Positions 1-5,988 of a DNA stretch of 8,873 nucleotides are shown here, one piece after another. The stretch covers positions 1-8,873 of the forward strand of contig CAIQCM010000149.1 in assembly GCA_903870305.1 (NCBI GenBank), given 5' to 3'. Under the pieces are notes generated by a model. That model was not told where the DNA came from. It saw nothing but the letters and a program-made list of their open reading frames with translations, and did no database searches. Numbering within the stretch: the stretch's first letter is position 1; each line of letters begins with the position of its first letter. The DNA comes from an uncultured bacterium (GTDB lineage: Bacteria > Patescibacteriota > Patescibacteriia > CAIQCM01). Position numbers and translations under genes: made by a program.

Positions 1-1353
1 ATTAAAGGCCATCACATCGACGCTGACGATGATGCCAACCTCGGTGTTGGCCGCCATACTGCCCATGGTGTGGGCGCCGATCAAGAGATCGGGGCCAATG
101 ACGAACGCGAAATGGTCAAGTTGCCAGATCGCTTTCGGGCCGAAGAACACGCTCGAGGTCACGTCGGCCGGCGAGGTTGGGTTGAACCAATTCGGCGTGC
201 CGCGCGCTTGTCGCATATAGCCAAGATCAAATCCCCACCAATCAAGGTGGAACATGAGCGAGGCGTCGGCGACGAACGAGCTGGGACGCTTGTCCGTGTT
301 CCCGTTCGCGAGAATGACGGGTGTGCCGTCGGTATAGGTTCTGGTGGCTCCGGGGCCGCCAGTTCCAACACCGATCTTCCCCAGAAGCCACGGTTGGATG
401 TCGATTCCCAAACCCACGTTGAAGTAGCCGTTGCTACCCTTTAGTGACTTGGACGAACCGTAGCCGTACATTCCCCCGACATACGGATGGAAGTACGTTC
501 CCGTTTCCTCGGCCACCTTGGGGGCGGGCGCGGGAACCGGCTTGGGCCGACAGATGTTCTGCCCGGGAACCAGTTCGAGATCCCCGAGACAAACGCAAGT
601 GCCGTTCGGACCGTCGATCCCATTCGACTTCACGCATGCGGAAAGCACTGGAACAACGGGCGCGGGTGGCGCCTTCGGCTCCCACTCGACCGCGGCGGAG
701 AACTGATGATCTTCACCGGACTTGTCAGCGACGTGGAGAGTGAACTTTCCACGACCGCCGGCGACAGGGTCAGCCGGTGCAAGCTCGACCGAATAGTCGA
801 ACGGGCCCCTGCCTGTCCTAACCGCATTGTCGGTGAAGTAGTCCTTGCCATTCGCGAGACAATTGTCGCACGACCAGCGGATCTGAACGATCTGCGAGGC
901 GCCTGACGAAACGTTCAAATGCTCGCCGATCTTCACGCCCGCCTTCTGTATGACAGCCACGTCGCCCGGCTCGAGCGAGGCCCTGAACTTGACGGGCGCG
1001 ACCGCCTTGGTCGGCTTGACCGCTTCAACGGGCTTTTCCTTCTTGGCTTCCGGCTTCTGACTCTTCTTGATCTCGGAAACCGTAGCGCACCGGTCACGGA
1101 AGTCGCCATACTGAGCGACCGCCTTAACCAATGCCGCCGTTCCGGGAACCTGCAGATTGACGCGTTCCTGATCACCTTGGCCGGACTTGCATACGCAGTG
1201 CGGCGAGGCGTTGGGAACGAATCTGTCGCCGGTCGGTGCCGAAGGCGACCCCTGGCACAACCCTGCGGCAGCCGGGTCGACGACAATGGCGTTGGCGCTG
1301 CCGGCTGTAACGAGAACCATGAAACCAATGATCAATGCGGTGAACTTCCTCAT
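1..1353 (-). CDS. Secreted cysteine-rich protein with putative C-terminal beta-barrel (3' end cut by window edge)
   Basis: An open frame runs from ATG at 1353 to base 1 without a stop, giving 451 codons. An AAGGAG ribosome site lies 6-7 nt before the start. Residues 1-22 form a signal peptide (charged MRK, hydrophobic core, ANA cleavage site; no lipobox cysteine). A cysteine-bearing segment follows (C33, C53, C55, C89), then a Lys/Pro/Ala linker (about 96-121), a probable beta-sandwich (about 122-225) holding CDNC at 162-165, and a second cysteine module (C240, C253, C255, C268). After a Pro/Ala linker (about 270-280), residues 287-450 are rich in Gly and aromatics with alternating hydrophobic strands, like an outer-membrane barrel. 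Both cysteine segments carry a CVC shortly after a PN pair. The protein is probably exported and disulfide-bonded, with an N-terminal exposed part and a barrel anchor. I recognise no named family. A barrel would be unexpected if the host is a single-membrane bacterium, so the C-terminal assignment is tentative. Confidence 0.85.
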   Translation of the reverse strand, partial: MRKFTALIIGFMVLVTAGSANAIVVDPAAAGLCQGSPSAPTGDRFVPNASPHCVCKSGQGDQERVNLQVPGTAALVKAVAQYGDFRDRCATVSEIKKSQKPEAKKEKPVEAVKPTKAVAPVKFRASLEPGDVAVIQKAGVKIGEHLNVSSGASQIVQIRWSCDNCLANGKDYFTDNAVRTGRGPFDYSVELAPADPVAGGRGKFTLHVADKSGEDHQFSAAVEWEPKAPPAPVVPVLSACVKSNGIDGPNGTCVCLGDLELVPGQNICRPKPVPAPAPKVAEETGTYFHPYVGGMYGYGSSKSLKGSNGYFNVGLGIDIQPWLLGKIGVGTGGPGATRTYTDGTPVILANGNTDKRPSSFVADASLMFHLDWWGFDLGYMRQARGTPNWFNPTSPADVTSSVFFGPKAIWQLDHFAFVIGPDLLIGAHTMGSMAANTEVGIIVSVDVMAFN

Positions 1354-1380
1354 GACGATCTCCTTCTTTTCGTACGTTGT

Positions 1381-1412
1381 CGGTCAATGAACGCAGTCGA
1401 ACTGCTTGACCG
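1381..1412 (-). promoter_or_regulatory. Stem-loop in the leader of the secreted cysteine-rich gene
   Basis: Arms 1381-1387 and 1406-1412 (CGGTCAA/TTGACCG) pair perfectly. Inside, 1393-1397 pairs with 1401-1405 around a 3-nt loop, leaving a single 5-nt bulge (1388-1392). The two stems can stack into about 12 bp. The structure ends 27 nt before the start codon at 1353, so it would lie in the messenger leader. It has no T-tract and is not a terminator. A role in mRNA stability or as a protein-binding site is inference. Confidence 0.35.
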
Positions 1413-1481
1413 TTGTGACTACTCGTTGATTCGACTGTGAAGTGGTGCGATATGTAACATCAATAGAAAGGAGGGTTTCTA

Positions 1482-1547
1482 ATGGCGCGCATATCACACC
1501 GCTTCAAAGCGAAATCTGTTGTAAAAGATGGGCGGTCGGCGGAATGA
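1482..1547 (+). CDS. Possible 21-aa basic small protein
   Basis: This plus-strand ORF opens with ATG seven nt after AAAGGAGGG (1467-1475), one of the strongest ribosome sites in the window. It encodes a basic 21-residue peptide beginning MARISHRFK and ends at TGA (1545-1547). The stop lies inside the hairpin that terminates the minus-strand gene at 1585-2070. The ribosome site is what makes it noticeable. Against it: the ORF is very short, opposes every other gene in the window, and has no promoter I can defend. Chance purine-rich sequence is a real alternative. Confidence 0.2.
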   Translation: MARISHRFKAKSVVKDGRSAE

Positions 1548-1571
1548 AAAACATTTCATCCCGCCGACCGC
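1532..1571 (-). terminator. Long hairpin terminator after the CxxCH membrane protein gene
   Basis: An 18-bp stem (1532-1549 with 1554-1571) closes on a 4-nt loop and begins 13 nt beyond the stop codon at 1585. The one imperfection, 1543 against 1560, is a G-U wobble in minus-strand RNA but an A-C mismatch in plus-strand RNA, which favours action on minus-strand transcripts. The downstream tract (CCCATCTTTTAC) is only moderately T-rich, so the hairpin may work as terminator, 3'-end protector or both. Confidence 0.7.
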
Positions 1572-1584
1572 AGAGTACGATCGC

Positions 1585-2070
1585 CTACTGAGCGGAGCAG
1601 GCGCATTTGAGCGTGTACGTCGTGTCGTTGTCGGTCGTACAGCTTTGGGGCTTGACGCGGCACTTGCCGCACGTTTCGGCCCCGACACAGGGTCCGGACC
1701 AGTTCCACGTGATCCTGCCATCGCTGAGAGGAAAATCGATGCCGATGGTATTCTCGTCGGGATGACAGACCGAGCAAGGATCGGTCGGCCCGTGGAGATA
1801 GAAGACGAGTGCCGAGCCGGTCATGAGCGCGATGCCAACGCCGATGATCCAGCAAAACGCTCTTACGAACGAGAAATTGCGCGCATTGCTGAAGAAGAAA
1901 AAGGATCGGCGGGTCTTCTTGTCATCCAATGACTCGGATTCGCCAAGCGCCGCCGAACGACAGCGCTTGCGCCGCAGATAGGCGGTGGCGAAGATGGCTA
2001 GGATCGTCGCTCCTAGCAAACCGTAGAAGATCGGAGCCAGGAACGACAAACGATTTATCAACTCGTGCAT
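1585..2070 (-). CDS. Two-helix membrane protein with exported cysteine-rich CxxCH tail
   Basis: The protein has 161 residues. Helix 1 spans about 8-32. A strongly basic loop (RRKRCR at 33-38, KKTRR at 51-55) should stay in the cytoplasm. Helix 2 spans about 70-93. Residues 94-161 would then lie outside. That tail holds eight cysteines (99, 102, 128, 134, 137, 144, 156, 158), with CSVCH at 99-103. CxxCH is the covalent haem c attachment motif, but the cysteine density also fits a small disulfide-bonded domain. No family is recognised. The start at 2070 is chosen because GGGAGGA stands 4 nt before it. The frame stays open to an ATG at 2250, but that codon falls inside the promoter at 2241-2269. 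The neighbouring gene at 1-1353 also encodes an exported cysteine-rich protein, which suggests a shared compartment. A terminator separates the two genes. Confidence 0.85.
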   Translation of the reverse strand: MHELINRLSFLAPIFYGLLGATILAIFATAYLRRKRCRSAALGESESLDDKKTRRSFFFFSNARNFSFVRAFCWIIGVGIALMTGSALVFYLHGPTDPCSVCHPDENTIGIDFPLSDGRITWNWSGPCVGAETCGKCRVKPQSCTTDNDTTYTLKCACSAQ

Positions 2071-2240
2071 GGAATCCTCCCGGGCCAAGGGCCCTTTGTG
2101 ATGATGTTGTACAGAACTGCGTTCTTGCCGCCTCATGATAAGGCGAGAGCGCCGAACGGGATGTTGCCTCGCGAGCACCCCCTTCGATGTTCTCGGAAAC
2201 GATGTTTTTACGGCTCTGTCCTGAACAAACTGAATGCGAA

Positions 2241-2269
2241 AACTTACCACAAACGACGAATATTGTCAA
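2241..2269 (-). promoter_or_regulatory. Sigma70-type promoter for the CxxCH membrane protein gene
   Basis: The -35 TTGACA (2264-2269) is a perfect consensus. The spacer is exactly 17 bp, and the -10 is TAAGTT (2241-2246), preceded by TGG, an extended -10. Transcription would start near 2234 and give a leader of about 165 nt. The leader ends with a short GGGCC/GGCCC hairpin (around 2080-2092) just before the ribosome site. No other transcript is expected to enter here, since a terminator lies just upstream at 2288-2310. Confidence 0.65.
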
Positions 2270-2287
2270 TAGTCGTTTTCCCCTTAC

Positions 2288-2310
2288 AAAAATAGCGGCT
2301 TTTAGGCCGC
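2288..2310 (-). terminator. Rho-independent terminator of the five-gene operon
   Basis: In minus-strand RNA the arms GCGGC (2306-2310) and GCCGC (2295-2299) flank a 6-nt loop and are followed by TATTTTT. The stem starts 27 nt after the TAA stop at 2338. It is short but GC-rich, and its U-tract is well placed for intrinsic termination. Confidence 0.75.
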
Positions 2311-2337
2311 GATATGCGATAAATTGAAGTGTTTTGT

Positions 2338-3021
2338 TTACGCGAAATTTGGCGGATGTTCGACCAAGTATTTCCGCGACTTGTCGGTTAAAATGACATA
2401 GACGGCGCCAAAAAGCGCGCCCAGGACAAGGCCGGTGAAACCGTTCACGGGAATGTTAGGTTTGACCGGAAAACGCGAGACAAGCGGCTCGTCGACAAGT
2501 TTGATCTCAAGCCCGGTGCCGCCGACGTAGGACGCGCCGTAGGTTGTCATGACATAGGATATCGCCTGAGCGATGGCCGTGGCTTGATCTTTGTTGGGGT
2601 GATAGACGGTGATGTTGAGAAGTCCGGTGCCGTTCTCAACTTTGACCGAAACGGTCTGGCTCCACAACTTGCGGCGCTTGGCATCGTTGTCCGGAAAGTA
2701 GGTCGGGTCTATGGTAAAGCCGGGCGCGTTCGTCACCTTGGAAAAAAAATCGGTGGTGTAGACGACCTGAGCCAGGTTGCTGCCGATCTGTTCGGCGCTC
2801 CTGATGGCCGTGTACGGATCGACATTGATCGACGACGGCTGAATGATCAGCATGCGCACGGTCGACGAATACTTGAGCGATTGCGTGAACGACAAACCGA
2901 CGGCGACGACCATGGCGAGGACGCCGAAGAGCGTGATCTTTTTCCACCCCTTCGCAATGATCTTTCCGAAATGCGGTTGAGCCATATTCGCATGAAACAT
3001 GGAACATGAACCATGAAGCAT
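2338..3021 (-). CDS. Wzz-like polysaccharide chain-length determinant protein
   Basis: The 227-aa product has an N-terminal transmembrane helix (about 28-46), an extracytoplasmic domain (about 50-185), and a second helix (about 193-212) preceded by FPVKPNIPVNG (184-194). That proline-rich segment leading into a Gly-rich helix is the hallmark of Wzz/GNVR chain-length proteins, which sit in the inner membrane and set polymer length during O-antigen or capsule export. It is shorter than enterobacterial Wzz (about 325 aa) and lacks the cytoplasmic tyrosine-kinase domain of fused versions. The start is uncertain. ATG at 3021 has GAGG 5 nt upstream, but its first codons come from a heptamer repeat; ATG at 2985 (MAQPHFGK) has no clear ribosome site. 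It is the last gene of the unit, 53 nt after the pseudo-HtrA gene. No glycosyltransferase or flippase is visible, so the substrate is unknown. Confidence 0.85.
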   Translation of the reverse strand: MLHGSCSMFHANMAQPHFGKIIAKGWKKITLFGVLAMVVAVGLSFTQSLKYSSTVRMLIIQPSSINVDPYTAIRSAEQIGSNLAQVVYTTDFFSKVTNAPGFTIDPTYFPDNDAKRRKLWSQTVSVKVENGTGLLNITVYHPNKDQATAIAQAISYVMTTYGASYVGGTGLEIKLVDEPLVSRFPVKPNIPVNGFTGLVLGALFGAVYVILTDKSRKYLVEHPPNFA

Positions 3022-3078
3022 TCTTACCTCGCCTTCGGCGAAGCGCTAATGTTTCATGTTGTGTGTTTCATGTTTCAT
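2991..3078. repeat. Inverted pair of 7-bp tandem arrays around a hairpin
   Basis: On the plus strand, 2991-3018 is four consecutive heptamers (CATGAAA, CATGGAA, CATGAAC, CATGAAG). Positions 3051-3078 hold four heptamers in the opposite sense (GTTTCAT, a diverged GTTGTGT, GTTTCAT, GTTTCAT). A stem-loop at 3027-3043 sits between them. The left array overlaps the first codons of the Wzz-like gene, and the right array overlaps the stop codon of the pseudo-HtrA gene. The period of 7 is visible directly. The origin, whether a miniature mobile element or slippage, is inference. Confidence 0.75.
3027..3043 (-). promoter_or_regulatory. Hairpin that buries the ribosome site of the Wzz-like gene
   Basis: In minus-strand RNA, CUUCGCC pairs with GGCGAGG around a GAA loop (7 bp, one G-U). 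The 3' arm contains the GAGG that would serve the ATG at 3021, so folding would hide the ribosome site. There is no U-tract. If the true start is 2985, the hairpin is merely intergenic. Confidence 0.4.
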
Positions 3079-4154
3079 TTTAAAGTTAAACCTACCTTGG
3101 TCTCTTTGCCGGCGCGGACGACCGTGAGTTCCACCTTGGCGCCGGGCGCGTAATCCTGCAGCCGTTCGGGAAGCGGCACCTCATTGGTTATTCTATCATG
3201 TTCCACAAAGGTAATCACGTCGCCTTCTTTTAGTCCGGCTGTCTCGGCCGCACTCCCCTTTTCGGTCGCGCGAAATTTTCCGCCGCCGGTTATAAGCGCG
3301 CCGCTTGCCGCAAGCCCGGCTTCGCGCGCGTTAGGCAGACCGTCGAGGCCCACGAAGTGCGCGCCAAAAACGGGACGAACGACCTTGCCGCTCTTAAAGA
3401 GTTCGCGCAGAACCTCGGTCGCGAACGAGGCGGGCACGACCGTGCCGTCGCCCATATCAACGCCCACAACTTCCCCCGAGGCGTTCACTTCGGGCGAACC
3501 GGCGAGACCGGAATGATCGATCACGAGACGCCGGTCGAGGCGTTCGGTCGATTCGACGTAATCGGTTTTTGTTTGCGCCGGAAGCGTGCGCGCCGAGATC
3601 ACGGATGCCGAAACAGCGGCGTCGGGGCTGAGCGAAAAAACCGAATCGGCCGGCGAAAACGCCGTATCGTCGCCAAAGGCGGCGACGGACGGATCGCGTT
3701 CGTCGGTTTTTATGAAAGACAGACCCGTTGCGTCGTCGCGAACGGCTTTCGACGGATCGACCAGGGCCGTTGTTTTGTCGCCAAAGACGGCCGTAAGCTG
3801 GTCGCGGCCGGCTATGGCCGCCGATGAAACGATGATCCAGCCGTCGGAAGTTAGGACAACGCCGCCGCCCACCGCGTCAGCCGGCAAAAAAATCTTGTCG
3901 AGCGCCGCGGCGGCGGTTTTATTTTTATACAGGATAAGCGAGCCCTTGGCGGCTTGCGCCACTTTGGTGACGGCGACCGACGCAACGATCCGCGATGAGG
4001 GCGAGGCAATGCCGGACGACAACGAGACCGCGAGCGATCCGGCGACGGAGTCGACGATTAGCGCCGCGCCGGCCGCGCCGGCGGCAAGCGCCACCGCCGC
4101 CGCGCCGAAGACGAACGCAAGTCGCTTTGTCCGCGAAATATTTTCCAGCTTCAT
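3075..4154 (-). CDS. HtrA/DegP-like PDZ protein, catalytically dead
   Basis: The 359-aa product has one N-terminal transmembrane helix (about 12-34), a trypsin-like HtrA fold (about 60-258) and a C-terminal PDZ domain (about 260-357). HtrA landmarks are present: GGGVVLTSDGWI at 96-107, a VNASGEVVGVD strand pair at 223-233, and GKVVR before the PDZ. The active site is lost. The position of NNHVV reads SSAAI (His to Ala112), TDLA reads TGLS (Asp to Gly144), and GNSGGP reads GLAGSP (Ser to Ala218). The protein should therefore be a membrane-anchored scaffold or peptide sensor rather than a protease. The start at 4154 is preferred although its ribosome site is weak: it lies 7 nt after the stop of the upstream gene, so translation is probably coupled. 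A TTG at 4184 would add ten residues. Base composition matches the neighbours. Confidence 0.88.
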   Translation of the reverse strand: MKLENISRTKRLAFVFGAAAVALAAGAAGAALIVDSVAGSLAVSLSSGIASPSSRIVASVAVTKVAQAAKGSLILYKNKTAAAALDKIFLPADAVGGGVVLTSDGWIIVSSAAIAGRDQLTAVFGDKTTALVDPSKAVRDDATGLSFIKTDERDPSVAAFGDDTAFSPADSVFSLSPDAAVSASVISARTLPAQTKTDYVESTERLDRRLVIDHSGLAGSPEVNASGEVVGVDMGDGTVVPASFATEVLRELFKSGKVVRPVFGAHFVGLDGLPNAREAGLAASGALITGGGKFRATEKGSAAETAGLKEGDVITFVEHDRITNEVPLPERLQDYAPGAKVELTVVRAGKETKVGLTLK

Positions 4155-4161
4155 AATAATG

Positions 4162-4920
4162 TTATCGCCAACGGGCGGTCGCAAGGAGAACGGCGCAGAT
4201 GGCCCCCGACGAGACCATGGCGCGCCGGAGCGACCCGAACGGCATGACGGTTAAGACGGAAAAAAGCAAATAAGAAACGGCGCCGAGCAAACCCGCCCCC
4301 ACCCAATGCGAGGTTGGCAAGCTTGCAACAACGATAAATCCTTGGGCCATCATGAGCGAAACGGCGGCGGGAACGAGCCAGCCGGAAACCTTGCCGAGCC
4401 GGGCAAGCGTGAACGAGACGTAAGAAGCGACCGCGGCGAAAATAAGCGCGGCAAGCCAAACGTTCATGTCCAAAAAAGTGACCGACCCGAGCAGTCCGGC
4501 GGCAAGGCCGACGAGGGCGACGAGCGCGCTCCATTCCGAAAGGGCGCGCAACTCGGCCGCGGAGGCCTCGAGCTTGGACGACTCGGCCAAGTGGCGGACC
4601 AGCACCAGGAACAAGATGGACGCGACCGCGGCCACCGCGAGCCGCAAGACGGCATTCTCAAGAAAAATAAAGGCATAGGTCGCGCCGGCAATAAGGAGCG
4701 CGGGCATGGCGCCGGGGGCGACCGACGAAGCGCGAAGGAGCGCTTGGTAGCAAAGGGTGCCCGAGACCGCGAGCACGACCGCACCCAAGACGGCGACGGC
4801 GTACGGCAAATATCCCGAATCCTGCGAGACCTCGTAGAGCGCGGCAAAGATGACGACGGTCGCGAGGAACGGCAGATACGAAAGGGCGCGTCGCCACGCC
4901 GAAGAAAATTTGAGGATCAT
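4162..4920 (-). CDS. Unrecognised 8-9-pass integral membrane protein
   Basis: The 252-residue product is almost entirely hydrophobic. Helices fall at about 14-29, 38-57, 72-88, 91-109, 131-150, 153-172, 180-200, 205-225 and 232-248. A charged loop at 110-126 (HLAESSKLEASAAELRA) separates the two halves and may be a short amphipathic helix. I see no transport signature, ATPase motif or catalytic pair, and I do not recognise the family. The ATG overlaps the TGA of the AI-2E gene by 4 bp and has no Shine-Dalgarno sequence, so it depends on translational coupling. The pseudo-HtrA gene follows after 7 nt. These two junctions suggest that the permease, this protein and the PDZ protein are made in fixed proportion and may form one membrane assembly (inference). 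Confidence 0.88.
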   Translation of the reverse strand: MILKFSSAWRRALSYLPFLATVVIFAALYEVSQDSGYLPYAVAVLGAVVLAVSGTLCYQALLRASSVAPGAMPALLIAGATYAFIFLENAVLRLAVAAVASILFLVLVRHLAESSKLEASAAELRALSEWSALVALVGLAAGLLGSVTFLDMNVWLAALIFAAVASYVSFTLARLGKVSGWLVPAAVSLMMAQGFIVVASLPTSHWVGAGLLGAVSYLLFSVLTVMPFGSLRRAMVSSGAICAVLLATARWR

Positions 4921-5954
4921 GCGTTTTGTTTATTTTGTCTTTCGAGATAATCGGTCAGAAGCGCGTTCAACGCCGCGGCAACCGGGATCGACAAGAGTCC
5001 ACCGGCCACGCCGCCCACGGCAAAGCCGACGGCGAGAGCCAAAATTACCATGATCGGGTTCAGACCCGTTGTTTTTTGCATGATCTTGGGAACAAGGATC
5101 ATGTGTTCGACGCGCTGAATGAGCAAGTAATAAACAATGATAATGATCCCCTTGGTCGGCGAATCGACTGTCGCGAAAAAGACGGCCGGGATGGCGGCGG
5201 CGACCGGACCCAGATACGGAACGATCTCGAAAACGCCGGCCAAAACCGCAAGAAGCAGGGCGTATTTCACGCCGAAAGCAATGAGGCCGATGTAGGCGAG
5301 AACGCCGATGAATAGCATGAGCACGAACTGGCCAATGAGCCACTGCCCCACCTTATGTTGCATTTTCGTGAGCATCGATCCGACGTACTCATGATGCCGC
5401 TTGGGCACGATCGAGTTGACAATGTCCCTGATGCTGTTCTTGTCAACGACCAAGAAGAATGAGATCACCAACATGATGAAAAAAGAGACAACGCCGGAAA
5501 GCACGCCCGAGATGGTCGAGAACAAGCCGGCAAAAGAACCGGTGAGCGCGTCGTTCAACGCATCGATGCTGCCTTGGAAACTTGTTTCCAATCCGTAGCG
5601 GGCCGAGATCGTGCGCATGGCGTCAAAACCGGAAATGACCTTTTTCCAAAGTCCGCCGAAGTTCTCGGCCACTCCCCTCACTTCGTTGATCATCGGCGGA
5701 ATGATCGCAAAAATAAGAACCGCCATGATGAGGAAGATAATGATGTAAAGAAGCGTGACCGTGACCGAACGCGGAACGCGTTTTTTCTCGAACCAATCGA
5801 CGATGGGGTCGAGCACGGCCGCAAGCAGAATGGCAACCAAAAGAACGCCGATGAGCGCCCTGGTCATGTACACGAGCCAGACGCCCAAAAGCACCAGTAC
5901 GACGCGGATCATCGTGCCGGTCGAGACGGAAATTACGCGCTTTTCTTGAGACAT
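4917..5954 (-). CDS. AI-2E family transporter (PerM/TqsA-type permease)
   Basis: The 345-residue product matches the usual family length of about 350. Paired helices lie near 15-50 and 63-90. An extracytoplasmic-type amphipathic segment (about 90-140) follows, then helices at 145-170, 205-228 and 230-262, and a last cluster at 268-335. Family signatures are EIVPYLGPVAAAIPA (243-257), TGLNP (296-300) and the closing GGLLSIPVAAALN (318-330). Members include exporters of autoinducer-2 and sodium/proton antiporters, so the substrate cannot be assigned. The start at 5954 has AAGG about 5 nt upstream. An in-frame ATG at 6062 would overlap the NRAMP gene and adds residues that do not look like this family. 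It lies 34 nt after the NRAMP stop and overlaps the next start by 4 bp. Confidence 0.93.
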   Translation of the reverse strand: MSQEKRVISVSTGTMIRVVLVLLGVWLVYMTRALIGVLLVAILLAAVLDPIVDWFEKKRVPRSVTVTLLYIIIFLIMAVLIFAIIPPMINEVRGVAENFGGLWKKVISGFDAMRTISARYGLETSFQGSIDALNDALTGSFAGLFSTISGVLSGVVSFFIMLVISFFLVVDKNSIRDIVNSIVPKRHHEYVGSMLTKMQHKVGQWLIGQFVLMLFIGVLAYIGLIAFGVKYALLLAVLAGVFEIVPYLGPVAAAIPAVFFATVDSPTKGIIIIVYYLLIQRVEHMILVPKIMQKTTGLNPIMVILALAVGFAVGGVAGGLLSIPVAAALNALLTDYLERQNKQNA

Positions 5955-5988
5955 ATCGCCTTTATCATAGGGAGAAATCGGCTTTTGG

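Noticed and set aside
919..1440. Plus-strand ORF of 173 codons opposite the secreted cysteine-rich gene
   Set aside because: It is a shadow of the minus-strand gene, which has a signal peptide, ribosome site and coherent domains. The plus frame shows none of these.
1354..1531. Promoter for the secreted cysteine-rich gene
   Set aside because: A promoter must exist here because a terminator lies upstream, but no -35/-10 pair with acceptable spacing stands out. Only a weak palindrome (CGCTTCAAAGCG, 1500-1511) was seen.
2071..2250. Longer form of the CxxCH protein starting at 2250
   Set aside because: That ATG lies between the -10 and -35 elements, so it is not transcribed. The extra residues look non-coding, and 2070 has a good ribosome site.
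2991..3078. CRISPR array
   Set aside because: Units are 7 bp with no spacers and occur in both orientations.
3586..4254. Plus-strand ORF of 222 codons opposite the pseudo-HtrA gene
   Set aside because: Low-complexity Ala/Thr/Ser translation is typical of the antisense of a GC-rich gene. It has no ribosome site and no recognisable domain.
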